Assembly (NCBI GenBank): GCA_905250025.1
Contig: CAJNOJ010000239.1
Coordinates: forward strand, 62,001 to 126,000
Direction of reading: 5' to 3'
Origin: Adineta ricciae
Lineage: Eukaryota; Rotifera; Eurotatoria; Adinetida; Adinetidae
DNA length: 64,000 bases
In this document: piece by piece, positions 40,437-51,330 of the stretch
Layout of the letters: every line of letters starts with the position of its first letter
How positions within the stretch are numbered: the stretch's first letter is position 1
Notes under the pieces: model-generated
The model's input: the letters and a program-made list of their open reading frames with translations, nothing else
Told to the model about the DNA's origin: nothing
The model's database searches: none
Made by a program: the position numbers and the translations under genes

Positions 40437-43356
40437 TCAGATATTCCCAATTTTGTTCCAGCAAAGCATCAGTCTTACTACATTTCTAAGCAACGCGTTC
40501 GCAATCTGTTGTTTCATTTCAGCACCGATTTTGTTATTACCGAGATCTAGTGTAGTGAGTGTCTGTAAGTGTGAGAGAGACTGAGTACTTCACCTTTCGT
40601 GAAACGAAATCAGTATTACAATGTTCGTTCGCAACGCATCCGCAATGTGTTGTGCTCCTTCAGTACCGATCCCGTTCCAATTGAGGCTTAGTGTGGTGAG
40701 TGTCTGTCGGCGTGAGAGAGACTGAGTACTTCACCTTCCGTGAAATCAGATCCGTATTACCGTGTTCCTTCGCAACGCATCCCCAATGTGTTGTGCTCCT
40801 TTATCACCGATTCTGTCACCTTGGAGATCTAGTCTGGTGAGTGTCTGTAGGTGCAAGAGAGACTGAGTTCTTCACCTTCCGCGAAATGAAATCGATATTA
40901 CCGTGTTCGTTCGCAATGCATCCGCAATGTGTTGTGCTCCTTCACCACCGATTTCGCTCCAATTGAAATTTAGTGTGTTGAGCGTCTGTGGGTGTGAGAG
41001 AGACTGCGTGTTTCACCTTTCGTGAAATGAAATCAGTATTACGGTGTTCGTTCGCAACGCATCCGCAATGTATTGTGCTCCTTTATCATCGATTCCGTTA
41101 TTGCCGAGATCCAGTGCAGTGAGTATCTGTGGGTGTGAGACAGATTGAGACCTTCACCTTCCGTGAAATGAGATCAGTATTACCGTGCTCCTTCGCAACG
41201 CATCTGCAATGTATTGTGCTCCTACAGCACCGACTCCATTGCAAGTGAGGCTTAGTGTAGTGAGTGTCTGTAGGTGTGGGACAGACTGAGTGTTTTAACT
41301 TCCGTCAAGTGAAATCAGTATTACCGTGTTCGTTCGCAACGCATCCGCAATGTGTTGTGCTCCTTCAGCGCCGATTCTGTCATTGCCCAGATTTAGTGCG
41401 GTGAGTGTCTGTGGGTGTGGGAGACACTGTGTGCTTCACCTTTCGTGAAATGAAAGCAGTATTACTCTGTTCGTTCGCAACGCGTCCGCAATGTGTTGTG
41501 ATCCTTCAGCACCGATTTCGTTATTGCCGAGATTTAGTGCGGTGAGTGTCTGTGGGTGTGAGACAGACTGAGTACTTCACCTTTTGTGAAATGAAATCAG
41601 TATTACCGTGTTCACCCGCAATGCATCACCAATGTGTTGTGCTCCTTCAGCACGGATGTCGTTGAAATTGAGTTCCAGTGCAGTGAGTGTCTGTAGGTGT
41701 GAGAGACACTGATTACTTCATCTTTCGTGAAATGAAATCAGTGTTACCGTGTTCGTTCGCAACGCATCCGCAATGCATTTTGCTCCTTCAGCACCGATTT
41801 CGTTCCAATTGAGGTTTAGTGACGTGAGTATCTGTAGGTGCGAGAGACATTGGGTTCTTCGCCTTTCGTGAAATGAAATCGATATTACCGTGTTCGTTTG
41901 CAACGCATCCGCAATGTGTTGTGCTCCTTTATTACCGATTTCGTTATTGCCGAGATGTAATGCGTGGAGTGTCTGTGGGTGTGAGAGAGACTGAGTACTT
42001 TACCTTTCGTGAAATGAGATCCGTATTACGGTGTTCATTCGCAATGCATCCGCAATATGCTGCGCTCCTTCAGCACCGATTTTGGTATTGCGGAGATGTA
42101 GTGCGGTGAGTGTCTGTAAGTGCGAGAGACACTGAGTACTTCACCTTTCGTGAAATGAGATCAGCATTACAGTGTTCGTTCGCAACGCATCCGCAATGCA
42201 TTTTGCTCCTTCAGCACCGATTTCGTTCCAATTGAGGTTTAGTGACGTGAGTATCTGTAGGTGCGAGAGACATTGAGTTGTTCACCTGTGGTGAAATGAA
42301 ATCGATATTACCGTGTTCGTTTGCAACGCATGCGCAATGTGTTGTGCTCCTTTAGCACCGATTTTGTTAGTTTCGAGATGTAGTGCGGTGAGTGTCTGTG
42401 GGTGTGAGAGAGACTGAGTACTTCACCTTTCGTGAAATGAAATCAGTATTACGGTGTTCGTTCGCAACGCATCCGCAATGTGTTGTGCTCCTTTATCGCC
42501 GATGCCGTTATGGCCGAGATCTAGTGCGGTGAGTGTCTAGATGAAAACAATATATTATGAAAAGGACAAATAGCAAAGAGAGTCTTTGATGACACGTCTG
42601 ATCGTATATGTGTGATATGAAATTGTCATGTTTGGGGACGATTATTAGGAAGCAGTTGGATCTATATATTCGTTTTTTGGTGTGGTTGATGATGGTTGCT
42701 GTGGCGTAGGAAAGACTGCGTTCAGAGAAGAAGTGCTGTGTTGGCAATATGGACATGAGATTACCGTGAGCTGATCGAGTGGAAAGAGTAGGATATAGTA
42801 ACTATCAATAGTTATTGATTGTAGTGAGATATCTCTTCTGAGGGCGCTCTCCAAGGAAATTGACATCCTACTTTTGTGATATGTGGGAGTCTGATTGTGT
42901 GTGTGTGATGGTGAGAATGAATATAGGCATAGGCCCAGAAATTGCGAAAGCTAGTTTGGTTCGTTTGGGAGGTTTCATCAAGAGTGATAGTTGATGCACT
43001 CTTATATCGAATAATTCAATATACATAGGAGAAAGGCGAGAGACTGGAGGAAAGCTTGATTTCATATCGCTTCGCACTGTGATTGTCTGATTCGATCAAA
43101 TTATTTGTGGATTATGAGATTATTTTACCTCTTCCTATGGGGAAATTTGCAATGTCAATATCATTAGGCTTATGTGTAGCACAACCGACAAGAATGTTAA
43201 GATGACAAGTAAACTTACTCGATATCGCTCATAGGTGCTCAGGATCTGATTGAGCCGCCGGGAAATGTTTTGCATTGAACAAAATAGCGTCTGCTCATTT
43301 TGATGATCCATAATTCGATAAACAATTTCGACGGGTAATGTGGAAAATGTGTGCAT
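40437..43356 (-). CDS. F-box protein with 15 leucine-rich repeats encoded by tandem exon-intron units
   Basis: Start ATG at 43356 (MHTFSTLPVEIVYRIMDHQN) gives an F-box, with donor GTAAGT after TYERYR. One or two middle exons follow (FPPVSRLSPMYIELFDIRV; a splice path through 42540-43080 is not certain). Then come 15 exons of about 84 bp, each one ribonuclease-inhibitor-type LRR of 28 residues (TLTALDLGHNGIGDKGAQHI, then ADALRTNT). Each is separated by an intron of about 57 bp starting GTAATAC and ending CACACCCACAG. The period is 141 bp from about 42540 to 40555. The last exon reads TTLDLGNNKIGAEMKQQI and ends at TGA in 40437. F-box/LRR proteins are substrate receptors of SCF ligases, consistent with SKP1 copies in the window; NLRC3-like LRRs are the other parallel. 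Confidence 0.75.
40555..42540 (-). repeat. 141-bp tandem repeat, 15 units (LRR exon plus intron)
   Basis: Fifteen units recur at about 141-bp spacing (anchor GTGAGTGTCTG on plus at about 42532, 42388, 42247, 42105, 41963, 41825, 41682, 41541, 41400, 41259, 41118, 40977, 40836, 40695, 40555). Intron and exon parts are similarly conserved between units, including the tract CACGAAAGGTGAAGTACTCA in the intron. Confidence 0.9.
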
Positions 43357-44601
43357 GTTGTATTTCAATCGTGCAACAAACCGTATCGTAGGGACCGAAA
43401 GCGATGAAAAATGTTTTACTTTGTTCGTTATCAGTAGAAACTGGTGGTGGTGATGCATTTATATATGTTTTTGACGAAAACAAATGACGTGTAGTCATTT
43501 CAACAGTTACGAATTGCTGGCGTGCGCAGAAAGATGGCGTTAGAACACGCATGCTCGTTGAATTCTGTTTTGACGTTTAAAATAGACGTTTCAAGAATTA
43601 AAAGTAGAAAATCTTTTATGCCTTTGACTCCTTTACAAGCCGATTCGATTTTCTTCAAAAGAAATGGGCGCCTCTAAAGTAATTTTTTAGCTAAAAAGTA
43701 TAGTGGAAGATAAAAAACTCTACAGCTTACATTAGAGATTTATTTTGATTATGTAAATTTTGTTTTCAACAACGCTAAATGCTAACCAGTCAGTTTTCAC
43801 TGATTGATTTGCACCATTTGACGTTTTTCAATAAAAAAACACATGATTGTAAAAAGTCTTACGATAGAGTTTGCTGAGAGCTTCATGTAGCATCTCTCAG
43901 TGTGTTCCTTTCATTCTTCCCAAGTCTTATTCGATGATGGATAAAAGAAACAAGAAAGAATGATTGTTTGTCAACCTGAAAACCTATCGCATAATCTTTT
44001 ATTTCTTTTTGAAGCCACAAAATATAAAATTAAGCTACGGTTTACCGCAGGGGTGACGTTAACTTGAACACTTAAAGTTAAGTGAAATTGCCACTCCTAA
44101 AATATATATCTGTTTTTTGTGTTGAAGAGTGAGTTAGAACACTCAGCATCTTTTACATAAATAGGATGGCAACTCCCTCACCGAAGTGCTCTAAAAGTTT
44201 GTTGTGAATTCTTTTTGATGAATTAATTACCCCATAGCATTTTAGTAAATAAGAAAACGTGGAAAACCTTCGAAAAAACAAACGTTATCGATTCTCTTCG
44301 GAAGCAAGACGTTTAGCTTATTGGAAAAGTTAAGCCGCTATTCGATATGCCCAAACAGATAGCTTTAAAGACGATCCTCAAATCTACAAGAACGCTGTAA
44401 TATCTTGCTTTAAAACACCCGTAGTTCTGTTAACAGATAACTGTCGATTAGTTTCTTACAATACAATAACCATGACATACATATGCGAGCATTTACAACG
44501 AAGAGCAAAAACAGTACCCGATTTATTATTTGGCTGTGGAGGATAGTATTTGATGTAATGTGTGGTATATGTTATATCGTTCCATAGGATTTTATTCTTT
44601 A
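43357..44601. other. AT-rich spacer
   Basis: No supported gene. A 5' extension of the F-box frame upstream of 43356 is probably UTR. The rest lacks open frames longer than 60 codons and shows no repeat I could identify. Confidence 0.35.
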
Positions 44602-44941
44602 GAGGCGATGTGCCTAATTCGAACAGGAGGGTGAACACCTTCTGTTATTTTGAATATTTCTCAGTCATTTCTCAACATAAAAAAAATATTTTTACATTTC
44701 TGACTAGAGACGCATCTTGCGCATCGAATGATGTAAGAATCAGCTAATTATCTTATTAATTAACTCAGTAATTAGCGGTATAAATTGGAGAAGTCGATTT
44801 GTTCGTATTAGGGATCATGTNGCAAGATGCGTCTCTAGTCAGAAATGTAAAAATATTTTTTTTATGTTGAGAAATGACTGAGAAATATTCAAAATAACAG
44901 AAGGTGTTCACCCTCCTGTTCGAATTAGGCACATCGCCTCT
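44602..44941. repeat. Perfect inverted repeat, 119-bp arms, with an N beside the second arm
   Basis: Arm 44602-44720 (AGAGGCGATGTGCCTAATTC ..) is matched exactly by its reverse complement at 44822-44941, including an identical run of eight A/T. The loop is about 100 bp and ends with the N at 44821, directly abutting the second arm. This is either a foldback element or a contig end joined to its own reverse complement. Confidence 0.85.
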
Positions 44942-45130
44942 ACTTTCTGCAATAAATTATGAAACGAATGGAACTACATTGTTCTAGTTCTTCAGCATAG
45001 GTTTTCTTTTGCTGAAATACATATTGCTCATATAATTTGCCTGAAAATCTATTTTATTGCTTAATTGATGCGCATTCATATTCTTTCTTACTAGAATTAT
45101 TTTCCACGATTTGATTCCGCTGATAACAAG

Positions 45131-45605
45131 GAGTAACGCTCGTCGTTAGACTCGCTTAGCTCTTTGTCGTAGAAATATTGATTTCAGATGTCATAGTTTT
45201 AATGCATTATTAAGTGTATGTGACGACAGCTACGTTACTTCAGAGTTCGTTTATGAAGATCAATAATTGACTATTAGGTCACTAGAGACTGACGAGAATA
45301 TTTCATTTACCATACTTATACACTTGACTATATCCGATATCATATGGTAATACATGTTTTTTTCCGAAAATGGGTACCCTTTGTTTCAAAATTTTTTTTC
45401 TAACTCTCAAAAAACCGTTTAGTCAATTTTTAGAAAAAATTCGAAGGACGAACATCCGATTTGACGTCTCCACAATGAAGTACCTCTGAAAATATCTCTT
45501 CCGAAAAATCGATTTTCGATGTTTTTTTGACCCTGCGGACATACAAGCAAGCAAGCAAACAATTTATGTTTCTACGACTCTTCTTTACGAGAAAGAGAAT
45601 AGACG
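45131..45605. repeat. Dispersed repeat R, copy 2 (short form)
   Basis: This copy shares its left 95 bp and right 240 bp with 36158-36250 and 37805-38010, without the 1.5-kb middle. It begins TAACGCTCGTCG, contains GACATACAAGCAAGCAAGCA (a four-base expansion relative to copy 1), and ends ACGAGAAAGAGAATAGAC. The stretch 44942-45130 holds nothing recognisable. Confidence 0.6.
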
Positions 45606-45628
45606 CTCTAACCCTTTCTTTCGGAAAA

Positions 45629-45914
45629 GGGAATATAGGTTGATGGTACCATTAGATTGACTATTACTATTATATTGTCAGCATACATATGATAACATGT
45701 TCCCTGTTGATGTCCCAAAATATTGACGGAGCCACGTTCAATAAATAATGATGCAGATTCAGTTGTACGAGAAATACTCTTCGTTATATCATAACCGCGG
45801 CGTACACGTTTAGAACCAAATCTTTTTATATCAATGTCCGCCGAATTGGTTGGATAGACTTCAAGTCGAATATTAATAATACTAAGTTCATCACGAGAAA
45901 TAAATATATTCCCC
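45629..45914 (-). pseudogene. Orphan terminal exon beside repeat R
   Basis: The minus strand is open for about 95 codons after an acceptor-like CTTATATTAG at 45915. It reads NIFISRDELSIINIRLEVYP, then ADIDIKRFGSKRVRRGYD, SLFIERGSVNILGHQQGTCY and MVPSTYIPFSERKG-stop. It has coding character and a plausible splice acceptor but no upstream exon within 300 bp. I do not recognise it. It may be a fragment left by transposon insertion. The gap 45915-46212 has nothing else. Confidence 0.4.
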
Positions 45915-46212
45915 TAATATAAGAAGAATTAGAAAATTTTAAATATACGTCTTCTACGAAGTTAACGCCTAGTTCTTATATAGAAATAACAATGGAAAAT
46001 AGATCGTAAGAACTTCCTTTGCATTTGCAATAAAATCGATTGAAGTCATGTAAAATATATTGGACACTAATTCGACTTTTTCTTGAGTCGGTTTGTCCAA
46101 TATGTGTTCTAACCGAGCTTAAACTGGTTCCATTCATAAAACTTTTCACCCTCACTCACACCCTCGCAGAGACTACATCAAATGATTGCAAACTGACAAT
46201 ATTAAGCGTATT

Positions 46213-49200
46213 TTATTCTGACGAACGAAAATATAAACGTCTTTGTAGAATAGTACGATAACGAGTGAGCGACTTGTTGAATTGTTTCTTATAAAATTTC
46301 GATGGTAATACGAATATAACGAAAGTTAACATTGGAGGAATAAGTGATATGAAATACCCGACGAGAAATACCCACATATCATTGATGGATTCCATGCATT
46401 GCGATACGTAGGAAATGATCAATCGTGGTAGTGCGAGAACAATTAACGCAATTGGAGCAATTAGTAGATGTTGATGCTGATGAATTTGTTCTCGGAAAAG
46501 ATGGAGAAAGTGTTTACGAGTTTGCGTACTGGCCTGTAGATAGGACTTTTTGATGATCAGAATGGTAACAGAAACAAAGTTTATCACAAATGGTACGAAA
46601 AAATTGCATGTATTCATAAAATGATCAAATGTTTGCAAGCTCGATGGGTAAGTAGTAGTACACCAAATGCGTTTCTCGCCACTTTCATTGTCTTCCTCGT
46701 CAATTAAACGTCGATGTATAGGATCATGTATCGTTGTACCAATATTAAATATCAAAAGAAGGATAATCATTGTCTTAGCGATTTGTGTACTTTTATGTTT
46801 AATAAAACGAACACCCTGTATCACAGTCATTGCCCGTTCACAGGCTACACATGCAGCAAGCCATTGATCCATATTGAGACAAATGCGAAGAACAAAATCC
46901 AGAGTTATGCATTGAATTTGCAAGAACGACCGATTGGATATTGAGTTGACCTGCGCAAGGTAAAGTATGAAGAATTTACATCCTAGCACAGATATCAGGA
47001 GTAAAGTCGTAATCGAAGAACACAAGAGATATAAACCACAACCAACCTCACGTACAGCTTTACTTTGGAATGTGATTAACGAAAGAATACCGTCGATAAA
47101 TCCGATGATAGTGAACATGATGATCAGAATTAAAGTCAATTGGACACTAGTTGATTGCTGCAGAATGCTGACGTCCGGTCGAATATGATATCCTATAATG
47201 GCATCTAATGACAAACCAAACCCACGTGCGCTGAATTGACATCGATATCCGTAGAAACAGGATGGACAGATGCAAGTTGAATGCCGTGGACAACCTTGAA
47301 GTTCTTGAAAACAACGACCTTCGTTTTCACAAACGCTTTCACCAGCACAATCAAATTTCATTTGATAATCGAATTCGAAACAATTCGCCAAACGTTTATC
47401 GTTATAATCATAGCACAGACAAAAATGAACATCATCGTAAAAACACGACCGCTGTGATTGGCATGCCAGGTGATAAGATTTGATTCGACGGAGTAGGTGC
47501 CACTGACTAAAGCTTTTGTTGAATATTTCACTGACATGTGGACAATAACTTGATGAATTGATCGTTCGAGTTAACATTGCCGATTGTCGATAGTTGCTTT
47601 GAACAAGAGCTAGATAGTAAAGTTTCTCTGGAAAAAATTCAATGAAAACGATATGAAATGGTTGTGACCAACGAATAGATATTGAACCTCGTTGAGAGTG
47701 AATTATTTTCGAAGTGGTTGCTCTCACTGGTGTATTATTCTTGATAATTTCGATGAAATGTATAAGTATCGATTTCGTTAACATAATATTTTCAGCGAAT
47801 GACAAAACAAGTTGGCTATCTTCGGTTTCACAACGCTCGCCGCTAAAACCTTGCTTGCAAATGCATCGAAACTTTCGATCCAACATCATATAATCATCTG
47901 TAGGGACGCACTGGCCTTGATGTTGACACATAGAAGTCTTCTCAGTTGTTTGACATACGGTGTTAATAAGACATCGAGGACCGAATTTATTCACGTCGCA
48001 AACACATATTGATTGATTATGAGCCGATGTGCCGATACATATGGAATTTAATGAATTGCATGTACAAATATGTGAGATCTGACAGTATTTTCCCGACCAT
48101 CCGAAATCGCATCGGCAAAATTGTTGGTTGTTCAAGTATTTGACACATTTACCATGTTGACATGCGAGATTCGAACATGTTGAAAGCTGCTGATCGTGTT
48201 TCGGTATTTCGATGTGAAATGCCAAACGGTGAACAGGTAAAAATGGAAAATCAATGGGAAAGTGTACACTTCCTCGATAGTGTAAAGAGATTTTCTCGTA
48301 AATATCTATCTGTATGGAATAATTTCTTGTGGCGTTTTTGGGACGAGTTGAATAGAGCAAATACAGATGAAATTTCATTTGACAATCTCGCACTGATAAA
48401 TATGTCAGTTTTTCATGGGAATGGATCGTCTGTTCATCACTATCATCGATCAGTAAAATAACAATTTCGAATGGTGTTTGCCAAGAGTCGGATAAAGCTC
48501 GGAATTTCAATGATAGACTTACGCGTTGATTTTGATACTGACATAAGTTCCCATAATAACTCGATGGACATAGACATTGGCTTCGGTTGTTTGACCAGAC
48601 ATGTACGTCAAAACCGCGATGACATTGTGGTTTATATTCATTCGGAGGACCTACTAGAATTTCTTGATCCGACGGCGTTGCAGTCATTGCGACGGATCCT
48701 ATTGGATCAAGTGAAAAAAATACGAGTGCTGGCTTTTTCTTATCGTGTAAGCGCGAGCATAGAAATTTTTCAGCATCAGAATGAATTGTCAATTTATCCG
48801 GCTTGCATAGTTTATAATATTGGATGTTAGGTTTGAGGTTTTGACAAAATTTTTCATCATCTCCGTAAGCACAATTCGGATAACCTTCACAAAGAGATCG
48901 AGATTCGAGACAATCTCCAGCACTTTCATTCCAACAATGGAATTCTTTGATTGTATCTATGTGATACATCCCTCGACATAATGCTGGCTCATCAATACCA
49001 CCGAGACAATCTTCTTTACCGTCATTTGCCTGCACAGTAGATATACATATTAATTGATTGGTATGTGGTGAGACACATACATGTTGATCTGAAGAACAAT
49101 TCATCTGTTGAAAAGTTGAATTACAGCCGATTTCATCGTCGCCGTTGAGACAATTCCATAAGCCGTCACAACGCGTATAAATATTATCACATTGCCATTG

Positions 49201-50844
49201 TTCGCATTGAGTTTCATCAGTTTGATTTTGGCCATCAATGTCGATCGGCGCTAATTCTTGAAATCCGTCACATATTGTTTGAAACGAAATATGTTGACGG
49301 ATATAGCGAAGTTCAGTTTTCAGCTCGTATGAATACGTTCGCTGAATACCAAGTGACTCTTCTTTTAAAATAATACTGTTATTATAACTTTCATTTTCAT
49401 CATCACCATTCGGACATCCATAAGCTTTATCTTGAACATATTTGACGGAAATGCATCGAATTGAATTTTCACACTGATACATATCCGATACGTTACATTG
49501 CGGCAGGGAGTAATTCAAAAACAAGTGATTCCGTCCGATATAATCGTATTCCCAAAGATCACGATAGTATGGAGAAAAATATCTATCAGTCCAACTACTT
49601 GCAAAGTTCCATATGGGAAATGTATCGTTCCGAAAATAACAAACTGTGTTATTGATATGAATTTTGAATGCTTTTTGAAAATAACGATCATAACGAGAAT
49701 TATTGTAGCATATGTATGGGTATCGAAAGTCTTGTGAGTGATTTTTAATAAAAGCAAAGTAGATATGACTAAATAGAACTGGGACAGCAGGAAAGAAAAC
49801 CAATTTAGGGCACTCGACGTTTATAATTTCAATACAGTCGTCAAGTAGACAAAATCGTGAACAATACGTGTAATTAAGAAGTTCAAAATCAATTTTACAC
49901 TTAAGTGCATTCCAACAGGAATCAGATACAGAATTGTCTTGAACGGAAAAGATTGATTTGAGAACATTGCTTTGGCGAGATCTACAATCACTTGTTAGAG
50001 CATTCTGTTGACATCGGATATCTTCACAATCAAATGACGGTTCATGCAACATACATCGTTTTTGTCTGAACACATCGTAATAACTGTCAAATTCATCCAG
50101 ACATTCGACAACGTTGATGTTATCTTGCACAAATATTCGAGGAACACACTGACCATTTGGACATTGAAATTCCGTATCTTTACATTGATTCATTTCTAAT
50201 TGCCAACAATGTTCTTCATCAATTTCACTGTCAATGCAGTCAACTTGTCTATTACAGATTTCAGTCCAATCCAAACACATTGGGCGAGGACCGCGATTAC
50301 ATTGTAAATGTTCGTAGCAGGTCACACTGTCCGTTGGGAAAAGATATCGTTTATAAATATCATAAATAATCTCGTGTAATGATGAATAGTTCGAGTTAAA
50401 ATCATAGAATTCATATTGGCACATAGGACCAAACCTGGGAAGTGTACAATTATAGAAAGTTTCTTCTCCTAATGTTGTTGATTTATATAATTGATTTAAG
50501 TACAATTGATAGTTTTCGACGGTGTCAATTGGTGCTGACCAGAGATACAACTGATCGCTTGTTATATTTTGTTTTGCCAGATCAACGAAACTAAACTTCG
50601 AAGAGGAATCATCGTTTATCACGTGGACTTTTTCGGACAACTCGTCCATACAGTATGAGATCATTTGATAATAAAACTCCTTGTTATCAATAGTGGCAAG
50701 CACGCGTAAGCAATTGTGTTTCGCTGTAATTTTATTATTTGCTTCAATGCCACTTACCGAATCTGTAGAATAAAGATTGATTTGAGGTGTAGCAACAGTC
50801 AAATGTACGAACATTGCACATATGCATAACCCTATGTGTGTCAT
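46213..50844 (-). CDS. Intronless LDLa/EGF-containing seven-transmembrane receptor
   Basis: A single exon of 1543 residues. A signal peptide (MTHIGLCICAMFVHLTVATP) precedes a large ectodomain with LDL-receptor class A modules (FQCPNGQCVP; CDGLWNCLNGDDEIGC; CEGYPNCAYGDDEKFC), and EGF modules (CLCPSSYYGNLC; CQHGKCVKYLNNQQFCRCDF; CICKQGFSGERC; CICPSCFYGYRC). The C-terminal 300 residues have seven hydrophobic spans (LTLILIIMFTIIGFIDGI, CGLYLLCSSITTLLLISVLG, .. VFLVGYFISLIPPMLTFVIF). A CERAMTV motif after span three replaces the usual DRY. This fits the large LDLa/EGF-GPCR family seen in bdelloids, a probable cell-surface receptor with unknown ligand. Frames on the opposite strand are shadows. Confidence 0.88.
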   Translation of the reverse strand: MTHIGLCICAMFVHLTVATPQINLYSTDSVSGIEANNKITAKHNCLRVLATIDNKEFYYQMISYCMDELSEKVHVINDDSSSKFSFVDLAKQNITSDQLYLWSAPIDTVENYQLYLNQLYKSTTLGEETFYNCTLPRFGPMCQYEFYDFNSNYSSLHEIIYDIYKRYLFPTDSVTCYEHLQCNRGPRPMCLDWTEICNRQVDCIDSEIDEEHCWQLEMNQCKDTEFQCPNGQCVPRIFVQDNINVVECLDEFDSYYDVFRQKRCMLHEPSFDCEDIRCQQNALTSDCRSRQSNVLKSIFSVQDNSVSDSCWNALKCKIDFELLNYTYCSRFCLLDDCIEIINVECPKLVFFPAVPVLFSHIYFAFIKNHSQDFRYPYICYNNSRYDRYFQKAFKIHINNTVCYFRNDTFPIWNFASSWTDRYFSPYYRDLWEYDYIGRNHLFLNYSLPQCNVSDMYQCENSIRCISVKYVQDKAYGCPNGDDENESYNNSIILKEESLGIQRTYSYELKTELRYIRQHISFQTICDGFQELAPIDIDGQNQTDETQCEQWQCDNIYTRCDGLWNCLNGDDEIGCNSTFQQMNCSSDQHVCVSPHTNQLICISTVQANDGKEDCLGGIDEPALCRGMYHIDTIKEFHCWNESAGDCLESRSLCEGYPNCAYGDDEKFCQNLKPNIQYYKLCKPDKLTIHSDAEKFLCSRLHDKKKPALVFFSLDPIGSVAMTATPSDQEILVGPPNEYKPQCHRGFDVHVWSNNRSQCLCPSSYYGNLCQYQNQRVSLSLKFRALSDSWQTPFEIVILLIDDSDEQTIHSHEKLTYLSVRDCQMKFHLYLLYSTRPKNATRNYSIQIDIYEKISLHYRGSVHFPIDFPFLPVHRLAFHIEIPKHDQQLSTCSNLACQHGKCVKYLNNQQFCRCDFGWSGKYCQISHICTCNSLNSICIGTSAHNQSICVCDVNKFGPRCLINTVCQTTEKTSMCQHQGQCVPTDDYMMLDRKFRCICKQGFSGERCETEDSQLVLSFAENIMLTKSILIHFIEIIKNNTPVRATTSKIIHSQRGSISIRWSQPFHIVFIEFFPEKLYYLALVQSNYRQSAMLTRTINSSSYCPHVSEIFNKSFSQWHLLRRIKSYHLACQSQRSCFYDDVHFCLCYDYNDKRLANCFEFDYQMKFDCAGESVCENEGRCFQELQGCPRHSTCICPSCFYGYRCQFSARGFGLSLDAIIGYHIRPDVSILQQSTSVQLTLILIIMFTIIGFIDGILSLITFQSKAVREVGCGLYLLCSSITTLLLISVLGCKFFILYLAQVNSISNRSFLQIQCITLDFVLRICLNMDQWLAACVACERAMTVIQGVRFIKHKSTQIAKTMIILLLIFNIGTTIHDPIHRRLIDEEDNESGEKRIWCTTTYPSSLQTFDHFMNTCNFFVPFVINFVSVTILIIKKSYLQASTQTRKHFLHLFREQIHQHQHLLIAPIALIVLALPRLIISYVSQCMESINDMWVFLVGYFISLIPPMLTFVIFVLPSKFYKKQFNKSLTRYRTILQRRLYFRSSE

Positions 50845-51330
50845 TTTTTGAATGGAAAGCTAAAGTGCTCACCATACGCTACGTAAAAACAGAAATATAG
50901 GGCATATTAAATCTATGTTTAAATGCATGACAAAATACAAAATAAAATTGTTAGTTCCTGCTTTATATAGTTACTGACGTAAATCCCATTTTAAAACGGC
51001 CAAAAATCACAAAGCAGGTGCGTTGTCATTACAGAATGGAAACAACTTAGCGCAATAAAGGTAATAGCAATCGTTCTTGTGACGTAGGACAGTTAATTAA
51101 TACTGCAGAACTTTCGTGCAAATAGAAGCATATTGTGAAACACAAACTTAATCGCACAACCGCCGGATAGCGACATCAGGCCAGAAAAAAGGATTATATG
51201 AGATTATAGAAGACTGTATGTTAATGGATATTTTTTCTTTCCATTGTTTTCATTAGACACTCCATCATAATAACAGTAACCATGCTTTTATTCACATGTT
51301 GTACTTCTATTAGTTAAGAACATTTCTACA
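50845..51330. other. Divergent intergenic region
   Basis: About 490 bp between the receptor (minus) and the following plus-strand gene. Nothing recognisable beyond AT-rich promoter-like sequence. Confidence 0.35.

Noticed and set aside
40555-42540. CRISPR-like array
   Set aside because: The 141-bp units are far too long, and the whole unit is conserved as LRR exon plus intron rather than short repeats with unique spacers.
40555-42540. Telomere-like TGTGGG motifs on the plus strand
   Set aside because: They recur once per unit as part of the intron acceptor tract (CACACCCACAG), not as a tandem telomeric array.
46667-50369. Many plus-strand frames opposite the LDLa/EGF-GPCR
   Set aside because: Antisense shadows of a strong coding frame, with no motifs of their own.
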